Positions 1 to 7,094 of a stretch of 15,123 bases of DNA are shown piece by piece. The notes under the pieces were generated by a model that saw only the letters and a program-made list of their open reading frames with translations, was not told the DNA's origin and did no database searches. Origin of the DNA: an uncultured Pseudoflavonifractor sp. (GTDB lineage Bacteria; Bacillota; Clostridia; Oscillospirales; Oscillospiraceae). Position 1 is the first letter of the stretch. Each line of letters begins with the position of its first letter. Made by a program: the position numbers and the translations under genes. The stretch lies in NCBI GenBank assembly GCA_904419835.1, contig CAJFTA010000055.1, positions 1-15,123 of the forward strand. Reading direction: 5' to 3'.

Positions 1-572
1 TCCAGGCCCTCGTGGCTCAGGTGCCACAGGTTCTTGTCCTTGGAGTAGTTGGTCTCCCGGGAGATCTTCAGGGGCACGTTGTGGGCCTCGGCGTAGTCGA
101 TCTCCTCGTCCCGGCCCTTGATGTCCCACTCCCGCCAGGGGGCGATGATCTTCATCTCAGGGGCAAAGCGCTTGATGGCCAGCTCAAACCGGACCTGGTC
201 GTTGCCCTTGCCGGTGCAGCCGTGGCAGATGGCGTCGGCGCCCTCCTTCTTGGCGATCTCCACCAGACGTTTGGCAATGATGGGCCGGGCAAAGGCGGTG
301 CCCAGCAGATAGTCCTCGTACTTGGCCCCCATCTGCATGGAGGGGATGATAACCTCGTCCACCATCTCGTCGGTCAGGTCCTCCACATACAGCTTGGAGG
401 CGCCGGTCTTGATGGCCTTCTCCTCCAGGCCGTCCAGCTCGGTACCCTGCCCCACGTCGCCGGACACAGCGATGATCTCAGGGTTGTTGTAGTTCTCCTT
501 CAGCCAGGGGATGATGATGGATGTATCCAGACCGCCGGAATAGGCAAGTACAACTTTCTTAATGTCAGCCAT
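1..572 (-). CDS. argG: Argininosuccinate synthase, N-terminal part (runs off the left edge)
   Basis: Argininosuccinate synthase joins citrulline and aspartate with ATP to give argininosuccinate, the penultimate step of arginine synthesis, in the cytoplasm. About 190 N-terminal residues of a normally ~400-residue enzyme are visible. The ATP-pyrophosphatase loop SGGLDTS lies at residues 12-18, following KKVVLAY, and the family block HGCTGKGNDQVRFE starts near residue 117. The citrulline/aspartate-binding C-terminal half lies outside the window. The ATG at 572-570 is chosen because GGAGG (minus strand, 585-581) lies 8 bases upstream. No frame damage is seen. The gene is divergent from marR, and an ArgR-type box sits upstream of its promoter, so arginine repression is likely. 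Identity is firm. Confidence 0.97.
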   Translation of the reverse strand, partial: MADIKKVVLAYSGGLDTSIIIPWLKENYNNPEIIAVSGDVGQGTELDGLEEKAIKTGASKLYVEDLTDEMVDEVIIPSMQMGAKYEDYLLGTAFARPIIAKRLVEIAKKEGADAICHGCTGKGNDQVRFELAIKRFAPEMKIIAPWREWDIKGRDEEIDYAEAHNVPLKISRETNYSKDKNLWHLSHEGL

Positions 573-604
573 GGTGAAAACCTCCGTTTTGCTTTGTTGG
601 ACAC

Positions 605-633
605 AGTGTACCACTCCCCGGGAGAAAATGCAA
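605..633 (-). promoter_or_regulatory. Probable argG promoter
   Basis: On the minus strand TTGCAT (633-628) and TACACT (610-605) are separated by 17 bases, and the -10 lies about 33 bases ahead of the argG start. The -35 is weak (about three matches to TTGACA) but spacing and position are good. The ArgR-type box is immediately upstream. Confidence 0.55.
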
Positions 634-640
634 TAGGGAA

Positions 641-657
641 TTTGAATAAATATTCTT
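641..657. promoter_or_regulatory. ArgR (AhrC) box upstream of argG
   Basis: TGAATAAATATTCT at 643-656 matches the known ARG-box pattern TGAATWWWWATTCA at 13 of 14 positions. It lies just upstream of the argG -35. A much weaker half-similar sequence follows at about 659-675, so tandem boxes are possible. Repression of argG by an arginine-bound ArgR/AhrC hexamer is inferred; no argR gene is in the window. Confidence 0.65.
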
Positions 658-771
658 TAATTCAAAAATATTTAAATATATATACTCATTTTACCGATAA
701 TATTCCGTTTTTTATTCACATCCATTCATTTCCACAATTATTTTTACCTGAACAGCTATCCTACCTCCTCC

Positions 772-800
772 TTGTGCTCTTCTAGCATCTGAGTTATAAT
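772..800 (+). promoter_or_regulatory. Possible promoter of the MarR-type regulator
   Basis: TTGTGC (772-777), a 17-base spacer and a perfect TATAAT (795-800) lie about 80 bases before the regulator start. The -35 is poor. AACGAA (847-852) and ACGAA (865-869) lie between promoter and start and resemble the half-site of the palindrome at the permease promoter, a weak hint of autoregulation. Confidence 0.5.
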
Positions 801-883
801 GGATATAAAATTTTCACAAGAGAGACTTTTCCTCACGTATTGCAGAAACGAAAAATTTTTATATACGAAACGGGGGATTTGTC

Positions 884-1357
884 GTGACTGACAAAGACCA
901 GAAACGGTTAAGTCGTTATATCGACAGCTATTACAGCAGTTATTTTCAAATGGACGCTATTTATAACGAATGGGCTTCCCATCACAAAATTCAGGATACC
1001 ACTCTGTTTGTCCTTAATGAAATCAGCAAGCACGAGTACTGCACCCAACGTAGTCTCCACGCTTGTCTCGGCTATTCTAAACAGACGCTCTCCTCTTCTC
1101 TTCGCCGTCTGGAACAGGAAGGTATCATTATCCGGCAGCGCACCGTTCATGACCAGCGCAGCAATCTTATTCGCCTTACACCAAAGGGAAAGATTTACTC
1201 AGACAGACTCTTGTCCAGGCTCCACAAGGCAGAAATCCGCGCATTTCAGCTTTTAAGCCCCGACGAGTGTGAACAAATTTTGAGTGCATTTCATAAGTTG
1301 ACCGATGCTCTGGCCAGTAGTATCCGCGCAGATATGGAGGCTCCTGCAGCTGATTGA
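884..1357 (+). CDS. MarR-family winged-helix transcriptional regulator
   Basis: This 157-residue protein has the size and layout of MarR dimeric repressors. A helical N-terminal dimerisation segment is followed by a winged helix-turn-helix at about residues 38-102. The recognition-helix region is SKQTLSSSLRRLEQEG (65-80), and the wing contains DQRSN (90-94), the usual MarR D-x-R-S-x signature. The C-terminal helices (about 105-150) complete the dimer. The GTG at 884 is chosen because GGGGG lies at 872-876, 7 bases before it. The gene is monocistronic, closed by its own hairpin, and lies upstream of and co-oriented with the permease/hydrolase pair. It is the natural candidate to control that pair through the palindrome at 1736-1768, but its ligand cannot be told from sequence. 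Confidence 0.9.
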   Translation: MTDKDQKRLSRYIDSYYSSYFQMDAIYNEWASHHKIQDTTLFVLNEISKHEYCTQRSLHACLGYSKQTLSSSLRRLEQEGIIIRQRTVHDQRSNLIRLTPKGKIYSDRLLSRLHKAEIRAFQLLSPDECEQILSAFHKLTDALASSIRADMEAPAAD

Positions 1358-1405
1358 TTCCCAAATATAACGTACCAAAATACAAGAATTCGCGAGATAA
1401 CATGT

Positions 1406-1453
1406 GGATAGTCATGTACTACTGCTATGCCGGTACATGACTATCCTTTTTTT
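1406..1453 (+). terminator. Rho-independent terminator of the MarR-type gene
   Basis: A perfect 14-bp stem (1406-1419 with 1433-1446) and 13-base loop are followed directly by seven T residues (1447-1453). It lies about 50 bases after the regulator stop and isolates the regulator from the permease operon. Confidence 0.92.
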
Positions 1454-1724
1454 GTGAATATATATGCTTTTGCTTTTCCTGATTATAGTCAATTTTTTTA
1501 CCATTTCTCGTTTTGATGGCCCTCACTTCATTTGGTCAAATATTTTATTATTTCTGCATATTGAACAATTTCTTTTCTCTTTTTCTCTCATTCTCCATTT
1601 TTGAATAATAAATTTTTTTACCATATTCATAATTCTCACAATTTTATTTGTGCATTTTTTCCGTTAATAGTATTTCGTTTTTAATTGAAATTATTATTTT
1701 TAGGTATATTATTTATATTTTTTC
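1454..1724. other. AT-rich intergenic stretch without a recognisable gene
   Basis: About 270 bases, very rich in A and T with long T runs on the plus strand. No open frame with coding character and no clear hairpin is seen. It ends at the strong permease promoter, so it may act only as upstream promoter DNA (curved or UP-element-like), which is speculation. Its composition contrasts sharply with the GC-rich core genes to the right. Confidence 0.5.
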
Positions 1725-1768
1725 TTGACACATTACTTCGTTTTTTGTATATTATATGCATAACGAAG
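1725..1768 (+). promoter_or_regulatory. Strong sigma-A promoter with overlapping palindromic operator (permease operon)
   Basis: TTGACA (1725-1730), a 17-base spacer and TATATT (1748-1753) form a near-consensus promoter. CTTCGTT (1736-1742) and AACGAAG (1762-1768) form a perfect 7-bp inverted repeat with a 19-base gap. Its centre at 1752 falls on the -10 box, where a dimeric repressor would block RNA polymerase. The neighbouring MarR-type protein is the obvious candidate binder (inference). The transcript would have a leader of about 105 bases. Confidence 0.75.
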
Positions 1769-1868
1769 CGGCGCGCAGTGCTTCACATCGCTACTCCATT
1801 CCCTGTCTGTTGTCTGGAATTACGGCAAATGACAATTATGCTCAATATCAACAAAGGATGTGAATACA

Positions 1869-3263
1869 GTGTCGGAACAAAATTCTTCTCCTGCCGTCCG
1901 TGACTACGATATCGATGAATATGTTCCCATGGAAGCTCGCTACTATGGTATCAAGGAGATGGCTTCCGTCTGGATTTGCGCCAACGCAAACCCTACTTCA
2001 TGGTACATGGGAACCATTATTGGTGCCCTTGGGCTGGGCGGCGCGTTCCTATCCGCTATTATCAGCAACCCTCTTGTGTATCTTATCCTTGCTCTGGTAG
2101 GCGTTATGGGCTTTCGCGTAGCATCCAGTACTATGGGTTTGGTAAGGGTTCCTTTTGGTGTAGTTGGAAGCAAACTCCCCTCCTTCATCAACGCTCTTCA
2201 ATTTGTTGGCTGGTGCGGTGTCAACACTTATATCGCAGCTGTTCCTCTGTCCAACCTTATCACCAGCTTTACCCACGGAGATCCAGCTTCCACCCCGATG
2301 ATTGTCCTTTCTGTGGCAATTATTCTGGCCATTACCAGTCTTATTGCAATCTTCGGAGGTGCCAAGTGGATCGGTTTTGCGCAAAACCTGGCCGTTATAT
2401 GTCTGATCATTCTCAGCGTCTGGATTTCCGTCCAGGTCTTCCGCACATTTTCTCTGGACAGCATCGCTACATGGACGCTTGACTCCAGGTCTGAAAATCT
2501 CTCTTGGTCCATCACCTTCGGATCCGCCATGGATTCCTTTGCCGCCTTCGGCTTCGCCTGGGTAATGGCTGTGGCAGATTATACCCGCTATACCAAAAGC
2601 AAAACAGCTGCCACTGTTGCACCTATGGCAGGCGCGGCCTTTGGAATGCTCTGGTTCTGCATGATCGGTGCGGTGAGCGCCATTGCAGTAGCCGTCCTCA
2701 ACGGCGGTATTTTCGACCCAATGTCCGCTGATCTCAGCTATATCTGCTCGTCTCTCGGAATGGGACAAATCGCCAATCTGCTTATTGTACTCTCCACTAT
2801 TGCAGTAAACATGATCAATGTCTATTCCGGTGGTTTCTCCGCCGCCAATGTCAGCCGCAAACTTTCCCCTAAACTTTCCATGTGTATTATTTCTGCCGGC
2901 GCCCTGCTTCTGGCACTTACCCCACTGCTTTTTGACAGCTTTTTGGATACATTTCAGATATTTTTGGGCTATCTGGGAGCAGTATTTCCTCCCTGTATTG
3001 CCATTCTGGTGGTGGACTATTACTTTATCCGCAAAAAAGAGTATGACATCACTCAGTTCCAGGCAAAGGATGGCCCTTACTGGTATTGGAAGGGCATCAA
3101 TCCCACGGCCATTGTCTGCTTCCTGCTCGGTGTTGTAACGTATTTTGCAGGCCAGCAGCTTCCGTTCATCATGTCCACCATTGGTGCGGTGTTCTTCTGC
3201 TTCCTGGTAACTGGTCTGTTGTATTTTGTGTCCGCCAAACTTCTTCGCAAGCCAGTAATATAA
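1869..3263 (+). CDS. NCS1-family (CodB/cytosine-purine-allantoin type) permease
   Basis: A 464-residue polytopic membrane protein with about 12 hydrophobic segments, typical of nucleobase:cation symporter-1 transporters. Family-like landmarks are the N-terminal NPTSWYMG block (41-48), PFGVVGSKLP (95-104), the ADYTRYTKSK block (236-245) in the middle, and VVDYYFIRKKEYD (381-393) near the C-terminal helices. NCS1 proteins import cytosine, purines, uracil, hydantoins, allantoin or thiamine-like compounds. The substrate here is not readable. The GTG at 1869 is preferred over the in-frame GTG at 1860 because AAAGGA (1853-1858) then has a 10-base spacing. It is co-transcribed with the C69-type hydrolase 13 bases downstream, which suggests import followed by amide-bond hydrolysis. 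Control is probably by the upstream MarR-type protein. Confidence 0.88.
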   Translation: MSEQNSSPAVRDYDIDEYVPMEARYYGIKEMASVWICANANPTSWYMGTIIGALGLGGAFLSAIISNPLVYLILALVGVMGFRVASSTMGLVRVPFGVVGSKLPSFINALQFVGWCGVNTYIAAVPLSNLITSFTHGDPASTPMIVLSVAIILAITSLIAIFGGAKWIGFAQNLAVICLIILSVWISVQVFRTFSLDSIATWTLDSRSENLSWSITFGSAMDSFAAFGFAWVMAVADYTRYTKSKTAATVAPMAGAAFGMLWFCMIGAVSAIAVAVLNGGIFDPMSADLSYICSSLGMGQIANLLIVLSTIAVNMINVYSGGFSAANVSRKLSPKLSMCIISAGALLLALTPLLFDSFLDTFQIFLGYLGAVFPPCIAILVVDYYFIRKKEYDITQFQAKDGPYWYWKGINPTAIVCFLLGVVTYFAGQQLPFIMSTIGAVFFCFLVTGLLYFVSAKLLRKPVI

Positions 3264-3276
3264 GGAGGTTCTCCTC

Positions 3277-4722
3277 ATGTGTTTTTCTGTCATTATCGGC
3301 CGTGATGCCAGTGCAACCGGTCATGTTATGTTGGCCGCCAATGATGATTGGCCCGGCTGCCCCGGTCATGTACATCATGTTCCCCGAAAATCTTGGACCC
3401 CTTCCGACCGGTTCATGACGGTCAAAGGCGTCCCCATCCCTCAGGCCTCCGTTACGTTTGGATATACCTACTCTTCCGCAGCATATGAAACTGGATCCCG
3501 ACCTGTCTCCTGGGCAGACGGAGTCAACGACCAACGGGTGGCCGTCTCTATGCAGGGCGTGTATGCTTTTGCCAACTATCAGCGGTCAGGCGACCTGCTG
3601 GAGGCCGATGATTTGGTTATCCTGATGCTTGAACGGGGAAAAACCGCTCGGGAAGCCATCCAGCTTGCCGGTGATCTCATCGCCCGGTACGGTTTTACTG
3701 TCTCCTCTATCCCCGGCGCAGAAGGTACAGTCTGTATGGCGGTTGCCGATCCGCAGGAGGGCTTTTTTCTTGAATTAGGGCCAGGCGGATATTGGTGTGC
3801 CCGACGGGTAGATGACGATAAGGCAGAGTGCCGTCCCAACTGTTTTGGCATTGGAGAGATCGACTTTGCCGACTCTACTCGCTTTCTCTGTTCACCAGGC
3901 CTTTATGAGTTGGCTGTGGAAAAAGGATGTATCCATTCTGGAGCCCCACTGAATTTTGCTTCTGCCTTTGGCGGAGATTATTCTGAACTCAACTCAGGCT
4001 ACGGCGGTGCACTTAACCCTGTCAATACGTTCCGCAAATGGGGGACCCTTCACCGGCTTGGCGGGCTGGATATCCCTCTGGATGCTCAAATATATGATTG
4101 CCGCCCGCTGCAGGCAGTGACTCGCTCTGATTTGATGGAACTTATGCGGGATACTTTGGCGGGAACCCCCTATGACCTGGCCCTCCGCCCCGAAGCCGGG
4201 CCTCATCACAATCCGTTTTGGATGGAAATAAGCACCAGCATCGCTCAAAGCGGAACTGTAATCTGTATGCTAGCCGATCTTTCCTCTGCCCTTCCTGACA
4301 CGCTGGGCAGTTCTATCTGGTTTGCATTCGGAAACGTCTGTCTCTCTCCTTTCATCCCCTGTTATACTGGCGGATGCGGCCTCCCTGCCGCCTATCAGCG
4401 TGGTGAGTGCGGTGATTTCAGAGCGGAGGACGCCTGGTGGACTTTCCAAGAGACCGCTCAGCTCTGTGAGCGCAACTATGAAGCCATCGCCCCCACGGAG
4501 GTCATTCCGATCTATCACGCACTGGAGGAACAGTTTGCGCAGGACATGGAACAGGCGGAGCATCAGGCCGCCGCGCTTTTCCCTCGAGCTCCTGAGGCCG
4601 CTTTAAAAGTTCTAACTGACCTCACAGACCGTCAGTCGCTCCAGGCACTTGACGTCGCCTCACGCATTGCCAGAAAGGTAAAAGGAAAATATCTCTGCAA
4701 CACTATTCTGGACTGGGTATAA
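3277..4722 (+). CDS. Ntn hydrolase of peptidase family C69 (PepD-like dipeptidase)
   Basis: A 481-residue protein beginning Met-Cys, the hallmark of family C69 N-terminal-nucleophile hydrolases: removing Met exposes Cys2 as catalytic nucleophile and its own general base. Further family features are the early ANDD motif (21-24), GVNDQRVAVS (82-91), an FFLELGPGGYW strand pair near residues 162-172, and a HHNPFWM segment in the C-terminal half. The length is usual for C69 dipeptidases. No signal peptide is seen, so it should act in the cytoplasm. AAGGAGG (3262-3268) lies 8 bases before the ATG. It is paired with the NCS1 permease, so its real substrate may be an imported amide or peptide-like nitrogen compound rather than a generic dipeptide. 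Family assignment is good and substrate unknown. Confidence 0.85.
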   Translation: MCFSVIIGRDASATGHVMLAANDDWPGCPGHVHHVPRKSWTPSDRFMTVKGVPIPQASVTFGYTYSSAAYETGSRPVSWADGVNDQRVAVSMQGVYAFANYQRSGDLLEADDLVILMLERGKTAREAIQLAGDLIARYGFTVSSIPGAEGTVCMAVADPQEGFFLELGPGGYWCARRVDDDKAECRPNCFGIGEIDFADSTRFLCSPGLYELAVEKGCIHSGAPLNFASAFGGDYSELNSGYGGALNPVNTFRKWGTLHRLGGLDIPLDAQIYDCRPLQAVTRSDLMELMRDTLAGTPYDLALRPEAGPHHNPFWMEISTSIAQSGTVICMLADLSSALPDTLGSSIWFAFGNVCLSPFIPCYTGGCGLPAAYQRGECGDFRAEDAWWTFQETAQLCERNYEAIAPTEVIPIYHALEEQFAQDMEQAEHQAAALFPRAPEAALKVLTDLTDRQSLQALDVASRIARKVKGKYLCNTILDWV

Positions 4723-4757
4723 TCACTCCTTGCTCTTCTTTAGCAGGCAACACATTG

Positions 4758-4810
4758 TTGGGCCCCACACACAGCTTCTGTTTCTGTGTGTGGGGCCCAA
4801 TTGTTGGTTT
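4758..4810 (+). terminator. Strong hairpin after the permease/hydrolase operon
   Basis: A perfect 17-bp stem (4758-4774 with 4784-4800) with a 9-base loop starts 35 bases after the hydrolase stop. The downstream tract is only moderately T-rich (TTGTTGGTTT), so termination strength is uncertain. The structure could serve both strands. Confidence 0.7.
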
Positions 4811-5086
4811 AGGGTATTACGGATCATTCGAAATCCAGCTACTGCCGTCGGCATAGTGGGGCACCACACTGTCCAACTTGTATTATCCTCTGCAGCCACA
4901 GTCTTATCCCGACACAAAACAAGCTCTGTCACTGCTCTCCCCCTTCCGGGTGTTTTGACCGGTCTCACCCATTAGACGGTCCGGCCGCTTCTCCGGGGCC
5001 GCCCCAAACATCATTTTTTAAAAATTTCGTGCCCGGAAACAACCCCTCGGAATCTCCCGCTGCCCGCGCCAAACAACATTTTACAC
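4804..5086. other. Intergenic stretch with a possible minus-strand gene remnant
   Basis: No intact gene is evident. On the minus strand a short frame from 4882 down to a stop at 4817-4819 reads with good codon character (YKLDSVVPHYADGSSW then five more residues), but it is closed by a stop immediately upstream. The frame that continues further upstream differs by one base shift. This would fit the decayed 3' end of a lost gene whose terminator is the hairpin at 4758-4800, but the piece is too short to identify. The rest, including a small GGCC-rich palindromic patch near 4979-5010, shows nothing I can assign. Confidence 0.3.
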
Positions 5087-5115
5087 TTGCAACTTATCTC
5101 ATTTTCCTGTATAAT
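5087..5115 (+). promoter_or_regulatory. Promoter of the parvulin-type foldase gene
   Basis: TTGCAA (5087-5092), a 17-base spacer and a perfect TATAAT (5110-5115) lie about 70 bases before the start codon. This is a convincing sigma-A promoter. Confidence 0.8.
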
Positions 5116-5187
5116 GCAATGATGTGTTAGCGCGGACGGGCAGAGCTCCCCCCGCCTTCCTATTACAACGAGAGGACTGAGACATTC

Positions 5188-6777
5188 ATGAGCGCATCCA
5201 GAGAAAAAAAGCAGCGCCAGAGCGCCGGCCAGAACCTGACTCAGAAAGAGCTCAAGGAGGCCAGGGAGGCGCAGGCCGCCAAGCGCAAAACCGTTCTGTA
5301 CTGGGTGATTGGCGTGGTGGTGGTCATCCTGGTCGCCGCGCTGCTTATCTGGAACTCCAACTTCTTCCAGAACCGTGCCACCGCAGTTACCGTCAACGGC
5401 CACGACTTCACCGCCGGTGAGGTTGCCTACTATTACAACAGCGCCTATCAGCAGGAATATCAGTACTACCAGTATTCCGCCATGGGGCTCACCGGCCTGA
5501 CCAACTTCAACCCCAGCCTGGACCCCAAGGACCAGTATGTGGACGAGGAACAGACCCAGACCTACTACGACTACTTCATGGAGTCCGCCCTCAACGCCCT
5601 GACCCAGGTGGCCGCCCTCACCGACGCCGCCCAGGAGGACGGCTTCTCCCTGGAGCTGTCCGAGAGCGGCAGAGAGACCTATGACGCCACTATTTCCAAT
5701 ATGAAGGACTCCGCCGTCACCGCCGGCTACTCCTACTCCTCCTACCTGCGGGCGGTTTACGGCACTCACATGACCACCGGCATCTATGAGAGCTGCCTGA
5801 AGCGTGCCATCATGCTCACCGAGTATCAGCAGGCTCACCAGGACGCCCTCACCTACACCGATGAGGACTTCACCACCTACTACGATGAGAACAAGGATTC
5901 CATCGACACCTTCTCCTATGAGGTCGCCTTCCTGACCGGCGCCGCCCCCTCCACCACCGACGAGGAGGGCAATACCGTGGAGGCCACCGAGGAGGAGCAG
6001 ACCGCCGCCATGGAGGCCGCCAAGGCCAATGCCGACCAGCTGATGGCCGATGTACAGGCCGGCGGCGACTTCGCCGAACTGGCTGACGTCTATGTCCAGG
6101 AGAACAGTTCCAACACCTTCCGCGCCACCGAGCTGACCGGCTCCAGCCTCTCCTCCACCTATGGCGACTGGCTGAAGGATGCCGCCCGCGCCGAGGGTGA
6201 CATGAGTGTGTTCGAGTCCACCAGCGGCTACTATGTGGTCCGGTTCCTGAATCGCTACCTGGACGAGACTCCCACCGCCGACATCCGCCACATTCTCATC
6301 CGGGCCGAGCTGACCCAGGAGGACGACCCTGCCACCGAGGATGTGGATGAGTCCACCGTCCCCACCGACGAGGCCATGGAGGCCGCCAAGGCCGAGGCCG
6401 AGAGCCTGCTGGCTCAGTGGGAGGCCGGCGACAAGACCGCCGAGTCCTTCGGCGCTCTGGCCGAGGAGTACTCCGACGACACCGGCTCCTCCTCCAACGG
6501 AGGCCTGTATACCCAGGTCTACGAGGGCCGCATGGTTGACACCTTCAACGACTGGATCTTCGACAGCGAGCACACCGAGGGCGACACCGGCCTGGTGGAG
6601 AACACCAACAGCGGCCAGTATGGCTGGCACGTGATGTACTTCCAGGCCTGGAATGATCCCACCTGGAAGCTCAACGCCAAGAGCTCCCTCCAGAACGACG
6701 ACATGACCAGCTGGATTGAGAGCATCACCGAGGGCTATGAGGCTGTCAAGGCTGACGGCTTCAAGTACGTCGATTAA
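5188..6777 (+). CDS. Membrane-anchored parvulin-type peptidyl-prolyl isomerase / foldase (PrsA/SurA-like)
   Basis: A 529-residue protein with a lysine-rich cytoplasmic N-terminus (1-34), one transmembrane helix (about 35-54) and an outside-facing remainder. There is no lipobox cysteine, so unlike classical PrsA lipoproteins it is held by an uncleaved signal anchor. Residues 60-240 form a helical SurA_N-like chaperone region. Two parvulin-like segments follow: about 243-357, which looks degenerate, and about 365-487, which shows the recognisable pattern ADIRHILIRAE, SFGALAEEYSDD, SSSNGGLY and GWHVMYF. It is expected to help fold exported proteins at the membrane-wall interface. Codons are strongly GC-biased, the protein is acidic and rich in Glu/Asp/Thr, and its own promoter lies upstream. 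AGAGGA precedes the ATG. Confidence 0.88.
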   Translation: MSASREKKQRQSAGQNLTQKELKEAREAQAAKRKTVLYWVIGVVVVILVAALLIWNSNFFQNRATAVTVNGHDFTAGEVAYYYNSAYQQEYQYYQYSAMGLTGLTNFNPSLDPKDQYVDEEQTQTYYDYFMESALNALTQVAALTDAAQEDGFSLELSESGRETYDATISNMKDSAVTAGYSYSSYLRAVYGTHMTTGIYESCLKRAIMLTEYQQAHQDALTYTDEDFTTYYDENKDSIDTFSYEVAFLTGAAPSTTDEEGNTVEATEEEQTAAMEAAKANADQLMADVQAGGDFAELADVYVQENSSNTFRATELTGSSLSSTYGDWLKDAARAEGDMSVFESTSGYYVVRFLNRYLDETPTADIRHILIRAELTQEDDPATEDVDESTVPTDEAMEAAKAEAESLLAQWEAGDKTAESFGALAEEYSDDTGSSSNGGLYTQVYEGRMVDTFNDWIFDSEHTEGDTGLVENTNSGQYGWHVMYFQAWNDPTWKLNAKSSLQNDDMTSWIESITEGYEAVKADGFKYVD

Positions 6778-6790
6778 TATCAGGCTTCTA

Positions 6791-6823
6791 TGAGGGGGCG
6801 GGGCGATTGGCCTCGCCCCCTCA
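6791..6823 (+). terminator. GC-rich hairpin after the foldase gene
   Basis: TGAGGGGGCG (6791-6800) pairs perfectly with 6814-6823, and an alternative GGGGCGA/TCGCCCC pairing exists inside. It starts 13 bases after the foldase stop. There is no T tract directly behind it; a second hairpin (6824-6859) follows at once and ends in TTT, so the two may work together as a terminator. Confidence 0.6.
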
Positions 6824-7040
6824 GGCTGTCAAAGAAGTCCTTGGACTTTTTCGACAGCCTTTAAAATGCCGTTACTTTCGCGCCGCACGGCGGCGCAAAA
6901 GTCCTCGCTCCGCTGGCCGGAAGCCTTGTACGGCAAGGCTTCCGGTGCATTTGATTCCATGCGGGGCTGGCGGCTGCCCCCTCGCGCTCCCCCGCCCCGA
7001 CACAGCTCGATTCTGTTCAACCGAGATTTTTCGACACGCT
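6824..7040. repeat. Palindrome-rich intergenic element (candidate interspersed repeat)
   Basis: Between the foldase and tcdA lie successive hairpins: 6824-6840 with 6843-6859 (17 positions, one mismatch and one wobble), 6880-6886 with 6890-6896 (7 bp, extendable by CTTT/AAAG), and 6917-6928 with 6934-6945 (perfect 12 bp). TTTTTCGACA occurs near both ends (6847-6856 and 7027-7036). Plus-strand reading through it has no ribosome binding site and looks non-coding. This is the sort of structure expected of a REP/MITE-like repeat, but copy number cannot be judged from one window. Confidence 0.5.
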
Positions 7041-7077
7041 GCGGGGGCGGGATGCCGGGCATCCCGCCCCCGCTTTT
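7041..7077 (+). terminator. Terminator-like hairpin immediately before tcdA
   Basis: GCGGGGGCGGGATG (7041-7054) pairs perfectly with 7060-7073 around a 5-base CCGGG loop, followed by TTTT. It ends only 7 bases before the tcdA ribosome binding site, and no promoter fits between, so tcdA transcripts arriving from upstream must read through it. It may be an attenuator, or the end of the repeat element. Confidence 0.65.
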
Positions 7078-7094
7078 ATCATCAGGAGGTATCC

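Noticed and set aside
12..785. Long plus-strand open frame opposite argG
   Set aside because: It is the antisense of a clear argG sequence; the product is a low-complexity Leu/Val/Gly-rich shadow, and it has no ribosome binding site.
2049..3293. Long minus-strand frame across the permease
   Set aside because: The complementary frame encodes a clean NCS1 transporter; the minus-strand product is polar, Gly/His-rich and matches nothing recognisable.
5011..6630. 539-codon minus-strand frame opposite the foldase
   Set aside because: This is a typical GC-rich antisense shadow, composed of Gly/Val/Leu repeats, while the plus strand has a promoter, ribosome site and parvulin domains.
6807..7094. 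N-terminal extension of tcdA through the intergenic palindromes
   Set aside because: The E1-like fold and AGGAGG place the start at 7095; the extension translates hairpin DNA.
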